Below are positions 1 to 6,059 of a stretch of DNA of 6,711 nucleotides, piece after piece; the first letter of the stretch is position 1, and each line of letters starts with the position of its first letter. The position numbers were made by a program, and so were the translations under genes. Source of the DNA: Deltaproteobacteria bacterium (GTDB lineage Bacteria > Desulfobacterota > Binatia > DP-6). Below the pieces are notes generated by a model, which saw only the letters and a list, made by a program, of their open reading frames with translations, was not told where the DNA came from and made no database searches. Location of the stretch: positions 2,855 to 9,565 of the forward strand of contig VBLD01000002.1 in NCBI GenBank assembly GCA_005879205.1, in the 5' to 3' direction.

Positions 1-146
1 CGATAGGCCCGCAAGGGCTCCACCGCCCCCACGTACACGAGCGAGAGGGCGACCGCGATCCCGACCCCGGCGATGATCCGGCGGTCGCGGGCGGAGTGCT
101 CGGAGTACCAGCGGAGCGCGGAAGCCCACAGGGCCCGCGGGTTCAC
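1..146 (-). CDS. gspM: GspM, T2SS assembly protein, N-terminal part
   Basis: The frame starts at a GTG overlapping the gspL TGA by four bases (GTGA) and runs off the left edge after 48 codons. The visible protein has a short cytoplasmic N-terminus (MNPRALWASALRWYSEHSAR), a basic stop DRR, one membrane helix at about 24-41 (IIAGVGIAVALSLVYVG) and then AVEPLRAY entering the periplasm. This bitopic layout, the W..YSEH..RDRR..I pattern and the position after gspL fit GspM, which pairs with GspL through the ferredoxin-like periplasmic domain that lies outside the window. It is too short for a domain-level call; given the PilN-like GspL, a PilO-like protein is the equivalent alternative. Confidence 0.8.
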   Translation of the reverse strand, partial: MNPRALWASALRWYSEHSARDRRIIAGVGIAVALSLVYVGAVEPLRAY

Positions 147-1552
147 TTCGCGACCTCCGCGACGATCGAGAACCGCTCCTTGTCGCCCGCCTTCGTCGTG
201 GGCGACGTGAAGCTCACGTTGTGGAAGTGCTTGGACTTCTCGAGCGCCGCGATCAGGTCGGAGGCCGAACGGGCCGAGCCCTCGAGGGTGAGACGGCCCT
301 GGCGCAGATTGAGGGAGGTCAGGTACGCGTCGGCCGGCACCAGATCCGTGAGCTCGCGGAACAGCAGCGTGACCCGCTGGTCCTGACCGGCGGTCAGGAC
401 GTCGATCTGCTTGTGGAGGTTGCCGATCTCGTCCTGGAGCGCCTTCGCTTCCCGGACCTGCGGCTCGACCGCGACGAGCCCCTCCTCCACCTGACGCCGG
501 AGGAGCTCGTCCTTGACCAGGGTGCTGGCACCCCACACGAGCAGGAGCACGCTCGCAACCGCGACGAGGACGATGGTCGCGATCGACAGGCCTTCCTCGT
601 ACCGCCGCCGGCCCTCGACCGGGAGGAGGTTCACCGGCACCGTCCCCTCGCGCACCGCATCGAGGGCGGCGCCGACGGCGGGCAGGAGCGCGGGCTCGGA
701 CGACTCGAAGAACTCGGCAGGCGCCTCCAGCCGCCCGGCGGCCAGACCGAGGAGATCTCCCTCCCCCAAGGCGGGGATGTTTGCGCCCGCGCCGTTGGCG
801 AGCGACCAGTGATAGAGCTGGACCTCCTCGGCAGGAATCAGCACGTCCGCCAACTGGCGGGCCAGCGAGCGCGAGACCTCGGCGGGCTCGGCCAGGCGGT
901 GCGCCGGCATGAGCTGGCTCGCCACCAGGCGGCCGCCGGTGAGGAGGGCGAGCTCGACGGCCTCGCCTGCCGACACGAGGAGGCCGATCGGCCCGTTCTG
1001 ACCACCGCGGCAGAACGCCAGGTAGTCGGCGATGGCCGTCGAGGCGAGCACGATGCCGCGCGGGCGGACGAAGGCGTCCTCGAGCGCCTCGAGGTAGACG
1101 CGAACGACCTCGCGCGGGATGCACATGAGGAGGACCTCGAGGCGGTCCTCGCCGAGGTCGCGCACCGAGAAGTCGAAGTATACCTGGTCGCGCGGCAGCG
1201 GGATCAGGTGCTCCATCTCGTACTCGAGCACCTGCGCGAGGTTCTCGCGCGCGGCGGCCGGGAGGAGGACGCGGTTGAACGCCGTGTCGGCGCGCGGCAG
1301 GCAGAGGTAGGCGCGGCGCGTGTCGACCCGGTGCTCGCGCGCAAAGGTGAGCACGGCCTGGGCGAGCGCCTGCCGCCGTTCGGCCGCCCGCTCGACGGGG
1401 GGCAGCGGATAGGTCCGCGCGTGCCGGACGGCCACCTTGAAGAACCGCTTGGCGACGTGCGCGAGGGCCACCTCGTGTAGGCCGACGTAGATGCCGAGGC
1501 CGTCGAGGAAGTCGGCCCGTCGCAGGCGGTGGGTGAGCTCGCCGACCGTCAT
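143..1552 (-). CDS. gspL: GspL, T2SS platform protein with PilM-like and PilN-like halves
   Basis: The 469-residue bitopic inner-membrane protein links the cytoplasmic GspE ATPase to GspM and the pseudopilus. Residues about 15-300 form an actin-like PilM/GspL cytoplasmic domain: LGIYVGLHEVALAHVAKRF at 19-37, LPAAARENLAQVLEYEMEHLIPLP at 97-120 (in two parts) and GIVLASTAIADYLAF at 166-180. PVNLLPVEGRR at 306-316 resembles the N-L-L-P motif of PilN. A membrane helix spans about 323-343, a heptad-like helix 345-390, and a PilN-type periplasmic ferredoxin-like domain (PF05137) about 395-469 with LVPADAYLTSLNLRQGRLTLEG. In the first nucleotide loop the usual acidic residue is Tyr22 (GIYVG), so ATP binding is doubtful, as for other GspL proteins. 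The ATG overlaps the gspK stop by 4 nt with no strong Shine-Dalgarno. The frame stays open upstream, but that extension is antisense-like noise over gspK. Confidence 0.93.
   Translation of the reverse strand: MTVGELTHRLRRADFLDGLGIYVGLHEVALAHVAKRFFKVAVRHARTYPLPPVERAAERRQALAQAVLTFAREHRVDTRRAYLCLPRADTAFNRVLLPAAARENLAQVLEYEMEHLIPLPRDQVYFDFSVRDLGEDRLEVLLMCIPREVVRVYLEALEDAFVRPRGIVLASTAIADYLAFCRGGQNGPIGLLVSAGEAVELALLTGGRLVASQLMPAHRLAEPAEVSRSLARQLADVLIPAEEVQLYHWSLANGAGANIPALGEGDLLGLAAGRLEAPAEFFESSEPALLPAVGAALDAVREGTVPVNLLPVEGRRRYEEGLSIATIVLVAVASVLLLVWGASTLVKDELLRRQVEEGLVAVEPQVREAKALQDEIGNLHKQIDVLTAGQDQRVTLLFRELTDLVPADAYLTSLNLRQGRLTLEGSARSASDLIAALEKSKHFHNVSFTSPTTKAGDKERFSIVAEVAK
154..158 (-). promoter_or_regulatory. 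Ribosome binding site deciding the GTG start of gspM
   Basis: GGAGG lies seven bases upstream of the GTG at 146-144, within the last codons of gspL. With the GTGA stop/start overlap it supports GTG as the initiation codon. Confidence 0.65.
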
Positions 1553-2613
1553 CCGTGCACCGGCGAGCCGGGGAGCACCGCCCCCGTCCAGGGCGCCCGG
1601 TCGAGCCAGCGGATCACCCGGGCGCCCTCCGCCGACTCGGCGGTCAGGTCCACCACCGCCGCGATGCTCGACTGGTTCCGCGCCGCTTGGGTGTCGGCCC
1701 GCCCCTCGAGCAGGACCGTGCGCGCCTCTTCGGAATCGGGCAGCAGGTTGGCGACGCTCCCGGGACCGCCCACGTGGGGCATGATCTGCTGGATGAAGGC
1801 GTTCGAGTCGGTGTCGCGCTGTGCGACCAGGTCCGTCGCCGCGTCCGCGTCGATGCCGAGAAGGGCCTGCAACACGGCTGGCGGCGCCGTACGGATGTGG
1901 ATGTTGGGACTGCGGCTGTAGACCGAAAAGACGTCCCTGAACCCCGGCAGGCCATCGTGGCCGTAGAAGAGCGCAGGGGTGACGCCGCGGACGAGAAGAA
2001 GCTCCTCCGGCGAATCGAAGAAGCCGTTCTTCGCCCGGTAGGGCGGGCGTCGCTTCAGGTAGTAGTCGCTCTCGGCACCGTGCGCCCGCTTCAGGTGGTC
2101 CGTGTCGCGCCAGTCGAGGATCGAGTCGACCACCGTCGCCACCTCGTTGGAGGCCCGGCGGTCCATGCCCGTGGTCGCGTTGCCGCCCCGCATGAGGTTG
2201 GTGATCACGCGGGTGAGCAGAGCCTCGTCGGCCTTGTTGAGCGAGATGAGGCTCGCCTCGTCGGTCATGCGGACGGTGTAGTGGCCGCCGGCGAACTCGC
2301 CGTCGTGCCACTGCCCATCGGCCGTAAGGGGCTCATCCTCCGCGTCCTCGTCGTCGACGGCCGGCGGCGGCGTGACCGCACCTGGCGCCGCGCGCTCGTG
2401 CGCCCGGTCGGCGTCGTAGATCGTCCGGTTCATGCCGGCGAGCGCGATGTAGTACGCACGGGTCTCTTCGGCGAAGTTCACGCCCGCCATCGCATCGTCC
2501 CGAATGTAGCGCGCGAAGTCCGCCGCCAGGACGCCGAGGACCACGAAGATCCAGAGCACGAGGAGCAGCGCGACGCCGCGCTCGCGGCGGCGTCCCGGCG
2601 GCCTACTCCGCAT
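1549..2613 (-). CDS. gspK: GspK, minor pseudopilin capping the pseudopilus tip
   Basis: With the ATG at 2613 the product is 354 residues. The leader RPPGRRRERG ends at Gly13, followed by VALLLVLWIFVVLGVLA; +5 is Leu, not Glu, the known hallmark of GspK, which caps the pseudopilus. The PF03934 body is clear: SLISLNKADEALL (121-133), SILDWRDTD (164-172), ESDYYLKRRPPYRAKNGFFDS (181-201), EELLLVRGVTP (203-213) and the helix-hairpin-helix-like NIHIRTAPPAVLQALLGID (237-255), where many family members have N-V-N-T-A. Residues 80-100 form a Pro- and acid-rich insertion, PPPAVDDEDAEDEP, ahead of QWHDGEFAGGHYTV. The start overlaps the gspJ end by 11 nt and the TGA overlaps the gspL ATG (ATGA). A start at 2682 (377 aa) is the alternative. 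Confidence 0.93.
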   Translation of the reverse strand: MRSRPPGRRRERGVALLLVLWIFVVLGVLAADFARYIRDDAMAGVNFAEETRAYYIALAGMNRTIYDADRAHERAAPGAVTPPPAVDDEDAEDEPLTADGQWHDGEFAGGHYTVRMTDEASLISLNKADEALLTRVITNLMRGGNATTGMDRRASNEVATVVDSILDWRDTDHLKRAHGAESDYYLKRRPPYRAKNGFFDSPEELLLVRGVTPALFYGHDGLPGFRDVFSVYSRSPNIHIRTAPPAVLQALLGIDADAATDLVAQRDTDSNAFIQQIMPHVGGPGSVANLLPDSEEARTVLLEGRADTQAARNQSSIAAVVDLTAESAEGARVIRWLDRAPWTGAVLPGSPVHG

Positions 2614-3358
2614 CGTCCACCCCTTCCCCGTCCCCGGACGACGTCGAGCCCGTCCCTTCGGTGTCGTCGTTTCCGTCGCCATTCGAAGCGAGGTCGTCCT
2701 CCAGGCTGTCGACGTCTCCGTTGCTCTCGCCGTAGGCCGTCGCCATGATCGGGATCTCCTGCCCCCAGACGTCCATCTCGAGCCCGGGGAGTCCCGTCAC
2801 CACGATGCGCACCGCCACCGGCATCATCTCGTCCGCCTGGCCGTCCCAGGCGTCGCGCCATTCGCATTCGGGCTCGGCGCCGTCGTTCATGCAGTACTGG
2901 AACTTGACGCTGCGGAACCCGTCGAGCAGGACGACGCTGCTCTCCCCCGGCTTGTCGACGGGGTCGCGGCCGAGCGCGTCGGGCGAGAAGAACGCGCTCT
3001 CCTCGAGCACCAGGCGGGTCGGGTCCTCCTCGAGCCGGTAGACGACCCGTGCGAGGCCCCCGCCGCCCTGCTGCGCCGCCGCCGTGATGAAGGTGAGCGA
3101 TGTCGCAGTCCCGGTGCCGAAGGGGTAGACGTCGTCGTCCTTGTTGCGGGCGGGATAGGGCACGGCCGACTTGACCTGCCGGATCAGCACGTCGGTCGCC
3201 ACGCGGAGGCGCTGCGCCGCCACCACCGCCATCTCCCCCGACTCCACCGCGCGGATCCCGACGTGGAACGCGCCGTAGCAGATGGCGACCAGCATCGCGA
3301 GCGCGCTCATGGCGAGCGTGACCTCGAGGAGCGTGAATCCGTCGCGCCGCTCAGTCAT
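2603..3358 (-). CDS. gspJ: GspJ, minor pseudopilin with an acidic C-terminal tail
   Basis: The 251-residue prepilin has a leader ending at Gly7, then FTLLEVTLAMSALAMLVAI, with Glu12 at +5. GspJ is the larger tip pseudopilin that packs with GspI and GspK. The PF11612-type body follows: QRLRVATDVLIRQVKSAVPY (49-68), LTFITAA (88-94), ARVVYRLEEDPTRLVLEE (103-120) and VVLLDGFRSVKFQY (142-155). A Cys pair, C156 and C165, brackets a short loop that could form a periplasmic disulfide. After the last strand (VAVRIVVTG) and the segment PGLEMDVWGQEIPIMA come about 40 residues (211-251) of Asp, Glu, Gly, Ser and Asn: 15 acidic, none basic, probably disordered. That tail makes it longer than many GspJ proteins. 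It overlaps gspI by 8 nt and gspK by 11 nt. The GspJ call is secure; the tail has no assigned role. Confidence 0.93.
   Translation of the reverse strand: MTERRDGFTLLEVTLAMSALAMLVAICYGAFHVGIRAVESGEMAVVAAQRLRVATDVLIRQVKSAVPYPARNKDDDVYPFGTGTATSLTFITAAAQQGGGGLARVVYRLEEDPTRLVLEESAFFSPDALGRDPVDKPGESSVVLLDGFRSVKFQYCMNDGAEPECEWRDAWDGQADEMMPVAVRIVVTGLPGLEMDVWGQEIPIMATAYGESNGDVDSLEDDLASNGDGNDDTEGTGSTSSGDGEGVDDAE
2620..2629 (-). promoter_or_regulatory. Purine-rich ribosome binding site deciding the gspK start
   Basis: GGGGAAGGGG lies six bases upstream of the ATG at 2613, inside the end of gspJ. It favours this start over an in-frame ATG at 2682, which would add 23 mostly polar and basic residues before the normal prepilin leader. 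Confidence 0.55.
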
Positions 3359-3761
3359 TTTCCGGCGCCGCCCGCAGGCTCTTGAGGGTGTAGGTCTTGA
3401 TGCCCGTCCCGTCCTGCCACGCCACCTCCACCTGCAGGTAGCGAAGGCTGATCTCGGACTCGAAGTCCAGCTCCTTCTTGCGGAGACCTTCCTGCTCCCC
3501 CGCGTGTCGCACGAGGATGCGGATGCGGTAACCTTCGCCGCTCTGCCGCTCCTCGCTGTGATCGCGGATCTCGGGCTGGAAGAGCAGCGCGTCCATCGCC
3601 CCCCGCGCTGCCAGCACGGCGCGGCTCTCGCGCGACGCTCGACCCTGGAGCCGCAGGCTGCCGCTGAAGAGCTGCAGGCAGGTGACCGCCCCCATGCCCA
3701 CGATCGCGAGCGCGACGGCGATCTCGAGGAGCGTGAACCCGTGGGTCGGTGGACGTCGCAT
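3351..3761 (-). CDS. gspI: GspI, minor pseudopilin
   Basis: The 136-residue prepilin has a leader ending at Gly8, then FTLLEIAVALAIVGMGAV, with Glu13 at +5. GspI nucleates the pseudopilus tip together with GspJ and GspK. The family pattern (PF02501) shows in the long N-terminal helix with RESRAVLAARGAMDALL (44-60), where other GspI proteins have a conserved A.n....l segment, and in the closing strands YLQVEVAWQDG and IKTYTLKSLRAA. The length is usual for GspI. It follows gspH after 11 nt with only a weak Shine-Dalgarno, and its TGA lies inside the start of gspJ (8-nt overlap), so coupling to upstream translation is likely. Assignment rests on family pattern plus position between H and J. Confidence 0.92.
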   Translation of the reverse strand: MRRPPTHGFTLLEIAVALAIVGMGAVTCLQLFSGSLRLQGRASRESRAVLAARGAMDALLFQPEIRDHSEERQSGEGYRIRILVRHAGEQEGLRKKELDFESEISLRYLQVEVAWQDGTGIKTYTLKSLRAAPEND

Positions 3762-3772
3762 CGATACCCGGG

Positions 3773-4240
3773 CTATGGCGTCGCGTCCCGCACGGCGACC
3801 GTGCCCACCAGGGGATCCAGGTGCACGAGGATGCGGTTCTGGCCGCCCTGGGCGCGGTCGCGACGGCTCGCGAGCAGCACGTCGACGCCCGTCGTCGAGC
3901 CGTTCGGATAGAACAGGATCTGGGCGATGCCCTGTTCCGGCTCGAACCCGCCCTGGATGCGCTCGATCACGGCCCGGTCGCTGAGCGCGCCCGAGCGGCC
4001 GCCGCTCGTCCGGACGGTGTTCTGGACCGCGTCGATCACGAGCTCCTGCGGCTTCCCGAGCGCGACGGCCTCGCCCCGGCAGTAGTGCATGGTGGCCGCG
4101 AGCTGGCGGGCGGCGCGGCGCACCTCACGGTTGTCGAAGCCGCCTTCGATCATCGGCACGACCAGCGCGCTGCCGACCGCGATGATGAGCAGCACCATCG
4201 CCATCTCGAGCAGCGTGAAGCCGCGCGCGCCGCGGCTCAT
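3773..4240 (-). CDS. gspH: GspH, minor pseudopilin
   Basis: The 155-residue prepilin has a leader ending at Gly7, then FTLLEMAMVLLIIAVGSALV, with Glu12 at +5 of the mature protein. GspH is a minor pseudopilin thought to join the shaft to the I-J-K tip complex. The C-terminal part has the GspH/FimT pattern (PF12019): ILFYPNGSTTGVDVLL at about 108-122, then ILVHLDPLVGTVAV at 137-150. Its ATG overlaps the gspG stop (ATGA, 4 nt); a GGGAAGG stretch upstream may help initiation. The gap to gspI is 11 nt. One Cys (C54) lies in the early helix, so no internal disulfide is possible. A FimT-type pilin is the alternative, but the operon context makes GspH far more likely. Confidence 0.93.
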   Translation of the reverse strand: MSRGARGFTLLEMAMVLLIIAVGSALVVPMIEGGFDNREVRRAARQLAATMHYCRGEAVALGKPQELVIDAVQNTVRTSGGRSGALSDRAVIERIQGGFEPEQGIAQILFYPNGSTTGVDVLLASRRDRAQGGQNRILVHLDPLVGTVAVRDATP

Positions 4241-4671
4241 CCCGTGCCGCCTTCCCAGCTCGTGATGTCGCGGCCGTCACCGTCGCCCCCGGGCGCCCCA
4301 TCGGCGCCGTAGGAGAACAGGTCGTAGGGGCGCCCGGCCTCGCCGGGGCTCCGGTAATAGTACGGGTGGTCCCACGGATCCTTCGGGAGCTCCTTCTTGA
4401 GATAGGGCCCGTCCCAGCGGTCGGTGCCGAAGGGACGCTGGCGGAGCGACGCCAGCCCCTCCTGCGTGCTCGGATAGCGGCCCACGTCGAGCCGGAAGGT
4501 GTCGAGCGCCGTCCCGAGGAGCTCGATCTGGGCTCGCGCGGCCCCCACCTTCGCCTTCTCCTCCTGCCGGATGAAGCGCGGGCCGACGAGAGCCATGAGA
4601 AGGCCGATGATGACCATCACGACCATCATCTCGATCAGGGTGAAGCCTGCGCTCGCTGTACGCCGTGACAT
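4237..4671 (-). CDS. gspG: GspG, major pseudopilin of the type II secretion system
   Basis: The 144-residue prepilin polymerises into the shaft of the periplasmic pseudopilus. A short basic leader ends at Gly9, followed by FTLIEMMVVMVIIG: Phe at +1 and Glu at +5 (Glu14) after prepilin peptidase (GspO/PilD) cleavage, then the hydrophobic N-terminal helix. The mature form is about 135 residues. The body carries the GspG signatures GRYPSTQEGL (64-73), WDGPYLKKELPKDPW (86-100) and a C-terminal Asp/Gly-rich loop SYGADGAPGGDGDGRDI (120-136). That loop sits where GspG proteins bind the structural calcium ion; D124, D130, D132 and D135 are candidates, not assigned ligands. Thirteen bases separate it from gspF, and its TGA overlaps the gspH ATG (ATGA). 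Length, loop and operon position distinguish it from type IV pilins. Confidence 0.97.
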   Translation of the reverse strand: MSRRTASAGFTLIEMMVVMVIIGLLMALVGPRFIRQEEKAKVGAARAQIELLGTALDTFRLDVGRYPSTQEGLASLRQRPFGTDRWDGPYLKKELPKDPWDHPYYYRSPGEAGRPYDLFSYGADGAPGGDGDGRDITSWEGGTG

Positions 4672-4680
4672 GAGGCACTC

Positions 4681-4686
4681 CCTCCT
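4681..4686 (-). promoter_or_regulatory. Consensus ribosome binding site of gspG, overlapping the gspF stop
   Basis: AGGAGG lies nine bases upstream of the gspG ATG and shares its first two bases with the TAG stop of gspF (4685-4687). It is a full-consensus site, fitting the need for many copies of the major pseudopilin. Ribosomes terminating on gspF would sit directly on it. Confidence 0.75.
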
Positions 4687-5917
4687 ACATCGGCAGATCG
4701 TTGACGCTGAAGATCGCCGACAGCATCGAGATCACGATGAAGCCGACCCCGAGGCCCATGACGAGGATGAGGATCGGCTCGAGCAGTCGGGTGAACTGCT
4801 GGACCTGGACGCGGACTTCGCGATCGTAGTGTTCTGCGGCCTTCAGCAACATCTCGTCGAGTCGCCCCGTCTCCTCGCCGACCGCGATCATCTGCACCGC
4901 GAGCGGCGGAAAGACCCCCGAGCGGGCGAGCGGCTCGGCCACGCCCGCGCCCTCGCGCACCCCCACCTCGACCTCGCCGAGCGAGCGTCCGATCACCTGG
5001 TTGCCGGCCGTCTCCTTGACGATGCCGAGCGCCTGCATCATCGGCACGCCGCTCTTGAGGAGCGTGCCGAGCGTGCGCGCCAGGCTCGCCACCTCCATCT
5101 TGCGCAGCACGAGCCCGACCACCGGGAGCCGGAGCTTCCACTGGTCCCAGCTGTACCGGCCGCGCGGCGTGCGGATCGAGTAGCGCACGCTGCCGACGGT
5201 GCCGGCCACCCCGAGGATGCCGACCCACCAGTAGCTCCGGATGCCCTGCGAGAGGCCGAGAATGATCTGGGCGGACAGGGGAAGCGTCCGGCCGAGGTCG
5301 GCGAACATCGAGGAGAACTTGGGCAGCACGTAGACCAGCAGGAACATCATCGAGCCGCTCATCGCGAGGGTGAGCAGCACGGGATAGGTGAGCGCCGAGC
5401 GCACCTCGTCGCGCAGCGCCTGCGCACGCTCGAGGTACTCGGTGAGCCGCTGCAGCACGCCCTCGAGAAAACCGCCCGCTTCCCCTGCGCGGACCATGTT
5501 GACGTAGAGCGGCGGGAAGACGTGATGCTGGCCGAGCGCCTCGGTGAGCGATTTGCCGGCCTGCACCGCGTGCAGCACCTCGGTGATGATGCGCCGGAGC
5601 TCGAGGTTGTCCGACAGCTCCGCGAGCGTCGCGAGGCTGCGGTCGAGCGGCAGGCCGGCGGAGACGAGCGCCGAGAGCTCCTGGGTCATCACCAGCAGGT
5701 CGTGCCCCTTGACCCGCTTGCGTCCGAGGGCCGGCAACGACGGCAGCACGACGCGCGGCGCCGCCGCTCGCGTTCCCTCGGCCGCCGCGCCGATGCGAAT
5801 CGGGATCAGGCCCCGATCATGCAGCCGCGCAACGACACCACCCACCTCGGCGGCGTCGATCGTCCCTTCGACGATCTTCCCCTGAGGGTCAGCCGCACGG
5901 TACTGGAATTGTGCCAA
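4685..5917 (-). CDS. gspF: GspF, type II secretion inner-membrane platform protein
   Basis: The 410-residue product has the usual GspF length. GspF is the polytopic inner-membrane core of the T2SS platform; it contacts the GspE ATPase and GspL and is thought to couple ATP hydrolysis to pseudopilus growth. The N-terminus (FQYRAADPQGKIVEGTIDA) is typical. Two GspF domains (PF00482) span about 70-195 and 272-398, each with the family repeat: FPPLYVNMVRAGEAGG at 134-149 and FPPLAVQMIAVGEETGRL at 336-353. Hydrophobic membrane segments lie at about 176-198, 223-245 and 379-402. The start is TTG, chosen because of the GGAGG six bases upstream and the conserved N-terminus. It is the first gene of the visible operon, with its own predicted promoter. 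gspE and gspD, which commonly precede it, are absent here. PilC of type IV pili is the close paralogue, but the following pseudopilins settle it as GspF. Confidence 0.95.
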   Translation of the reverse strand: MAQFQYRAADPQGKIVEGTIDAAEVGGVVARLHDRGLIPIRIGAAAEGTRAAAPRVVLPSLPALGRKRVKGHDLLVMTQELSALVSAGLPLDRSLATLAELSDNLELRRIITEVLHAVQAGKSLTEALGQHHVFPPLYVNMVRAGEAGGFLEGVLQRLTEYLERAQALRDEVRSALTYPVLLTLAMSGSMMFLLVYVLPKFSSMFADLGRTLPLSAQIILGLSQGIRSYWWVGILGVAGTVGSVRYSIRTPRGRYSWDQWKLRLPVVGLVLRKMEVASLARTLGTLLKSGVPMMQALGIVKETAGNQVIGRSLGEVEVGVREGAGVAEPLARSGVFPPLAVQMIAVGEETGRLDEMLLKAAEHYDREVRVQVQQFTRLLEPILILVMGLGVGFIVISMLSAIFSVNDLPM

Positions 5918-5923
5918 CGAGAA

Positions 5924-5928
5924 CCTCC
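5924..5928 (-). promoter_or_regulatory. Ribosome binding site deciding the TTG start of gspF
   Basis: GGAGG lies six bases upstream of the TTG at 5917-5915. The frame has no ATG close by that would keep the conserved GspF N-terminus, so this site supports TTG as the true initiation codon. Confidence 0.75.
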
Positions 5929-5948
5929 GCTCAGCCCCACCGTTACCG

Positions 5949-5963
5949 CCCCGCGCCGCGGAG
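5949..5963 (-). promoter_or_regulatory. Small GC-rich stem-loop in the gspF leader
   Basis: In the predicted transcript CTCCGC pairs with GCGGGG around a GGC triloop (six pairs, one G-U). It sits 20 nt upstream of the gspF Shine-Dalgarno. No T-run follows, so it is not an intrinsic terminator. The CTCCGC arm is also a perfect complement to GCGGAG over the gspF ribosome binding site (5925-5930), so an alternative pairing that hides the site is possible. Short GC-rich pairings like this arise often by chance. Confidence 0.3.
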
Positions 5964-6059
5964 TCTAAATTGCGGGAAAACCGCCAGAATCATACGCAAG
6001 CGGGGATTCGTTTTCAACCTGAGCCGTGGGAATCGCGCCGCCTTCTGGGGCTTAGACTC
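5961..6059. repeat. 8-bp inverted repeat flanking the intergenic region
   Basis: GAGTCTAA at 5961-5968 on the plus strand is mirrored by TTAGACTC at 6052-6059, 83 bp apart. The right copy includes the phosphatase stop codon; the left copy lies in the gspF leader. The arms do not extend beyond 8 bp. The repeat is real as sequence, but a match of this length in a region this size is not clearly beyond chance, and no function can be assigned. Confidence 0.25.
5989..6017 (-). promoter_or_regulatory. Predicted sigma70-type promoter for the gspF-M operon
   Basis: On the minus strand a -35 box TTGAAA (6012-6017) is separated by exactly 17 bp from a -10 box TATGAT (5989-5994). Each box matches the consensus at five of six positions. 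It lies in the AT-richest part of an otherwise very GC-rich window, between the phosphatase stop and the gspF start. Transcription would begin near 5982, giving a leader of about 65 nt before the gspF TTG. The boxes and spacing are seen directly; activity is inferred. Confidence 0.7.

Noticed and set aside
221..1480. A 419-codon open frame on the plus strand opposite gspL
   Set aside because: Same reason: it is the antisense of a recognisable GspL, with no domain and biased composition.
1553..2311. A 253-residue N-terminal extension of the gspL frame
   Set aside because: The extension is Arg/Gly/His-rich out-of-frame translation of gspK. The ATG at 1552, overlapping the gspK stop, gives a normal GspL length and N-terminus.
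2614..2682. An upstream ATG for gspK at 2682
   Set aside because: It would add 23 residues before a complete prepilin leader and overlap gspJ by 80 bases. The ATG at 2613 has a purine-rich ribosome binding site at good spacing. It is not fully excluded.
1555..2748. A 397-codon open frame on the plus strand opposite gspK
   Set aside because: It lies opposite a well-supported GspK, its product is low-complexity and Arg/Val/Asp-rich, and it has no recognisable family.
4499..5968. A 489-codon open frame on the plus strand, opposite gspF and part of gspG
   Set aside because: It mirrors the GC-rich codon pattern of clear GspF/GspG coding sequence. The translation is rich in Arg, His, Glu and Ala without recognisable domains, typical of antisense shadows.
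5918..6051. An intrinsic terminator after the phosphohydrolase gene
   Set aside because: No stable hairpin followed by a T-run is visible on the minus strand; the only T-run (TTTT near 5978) follows no strong stem.
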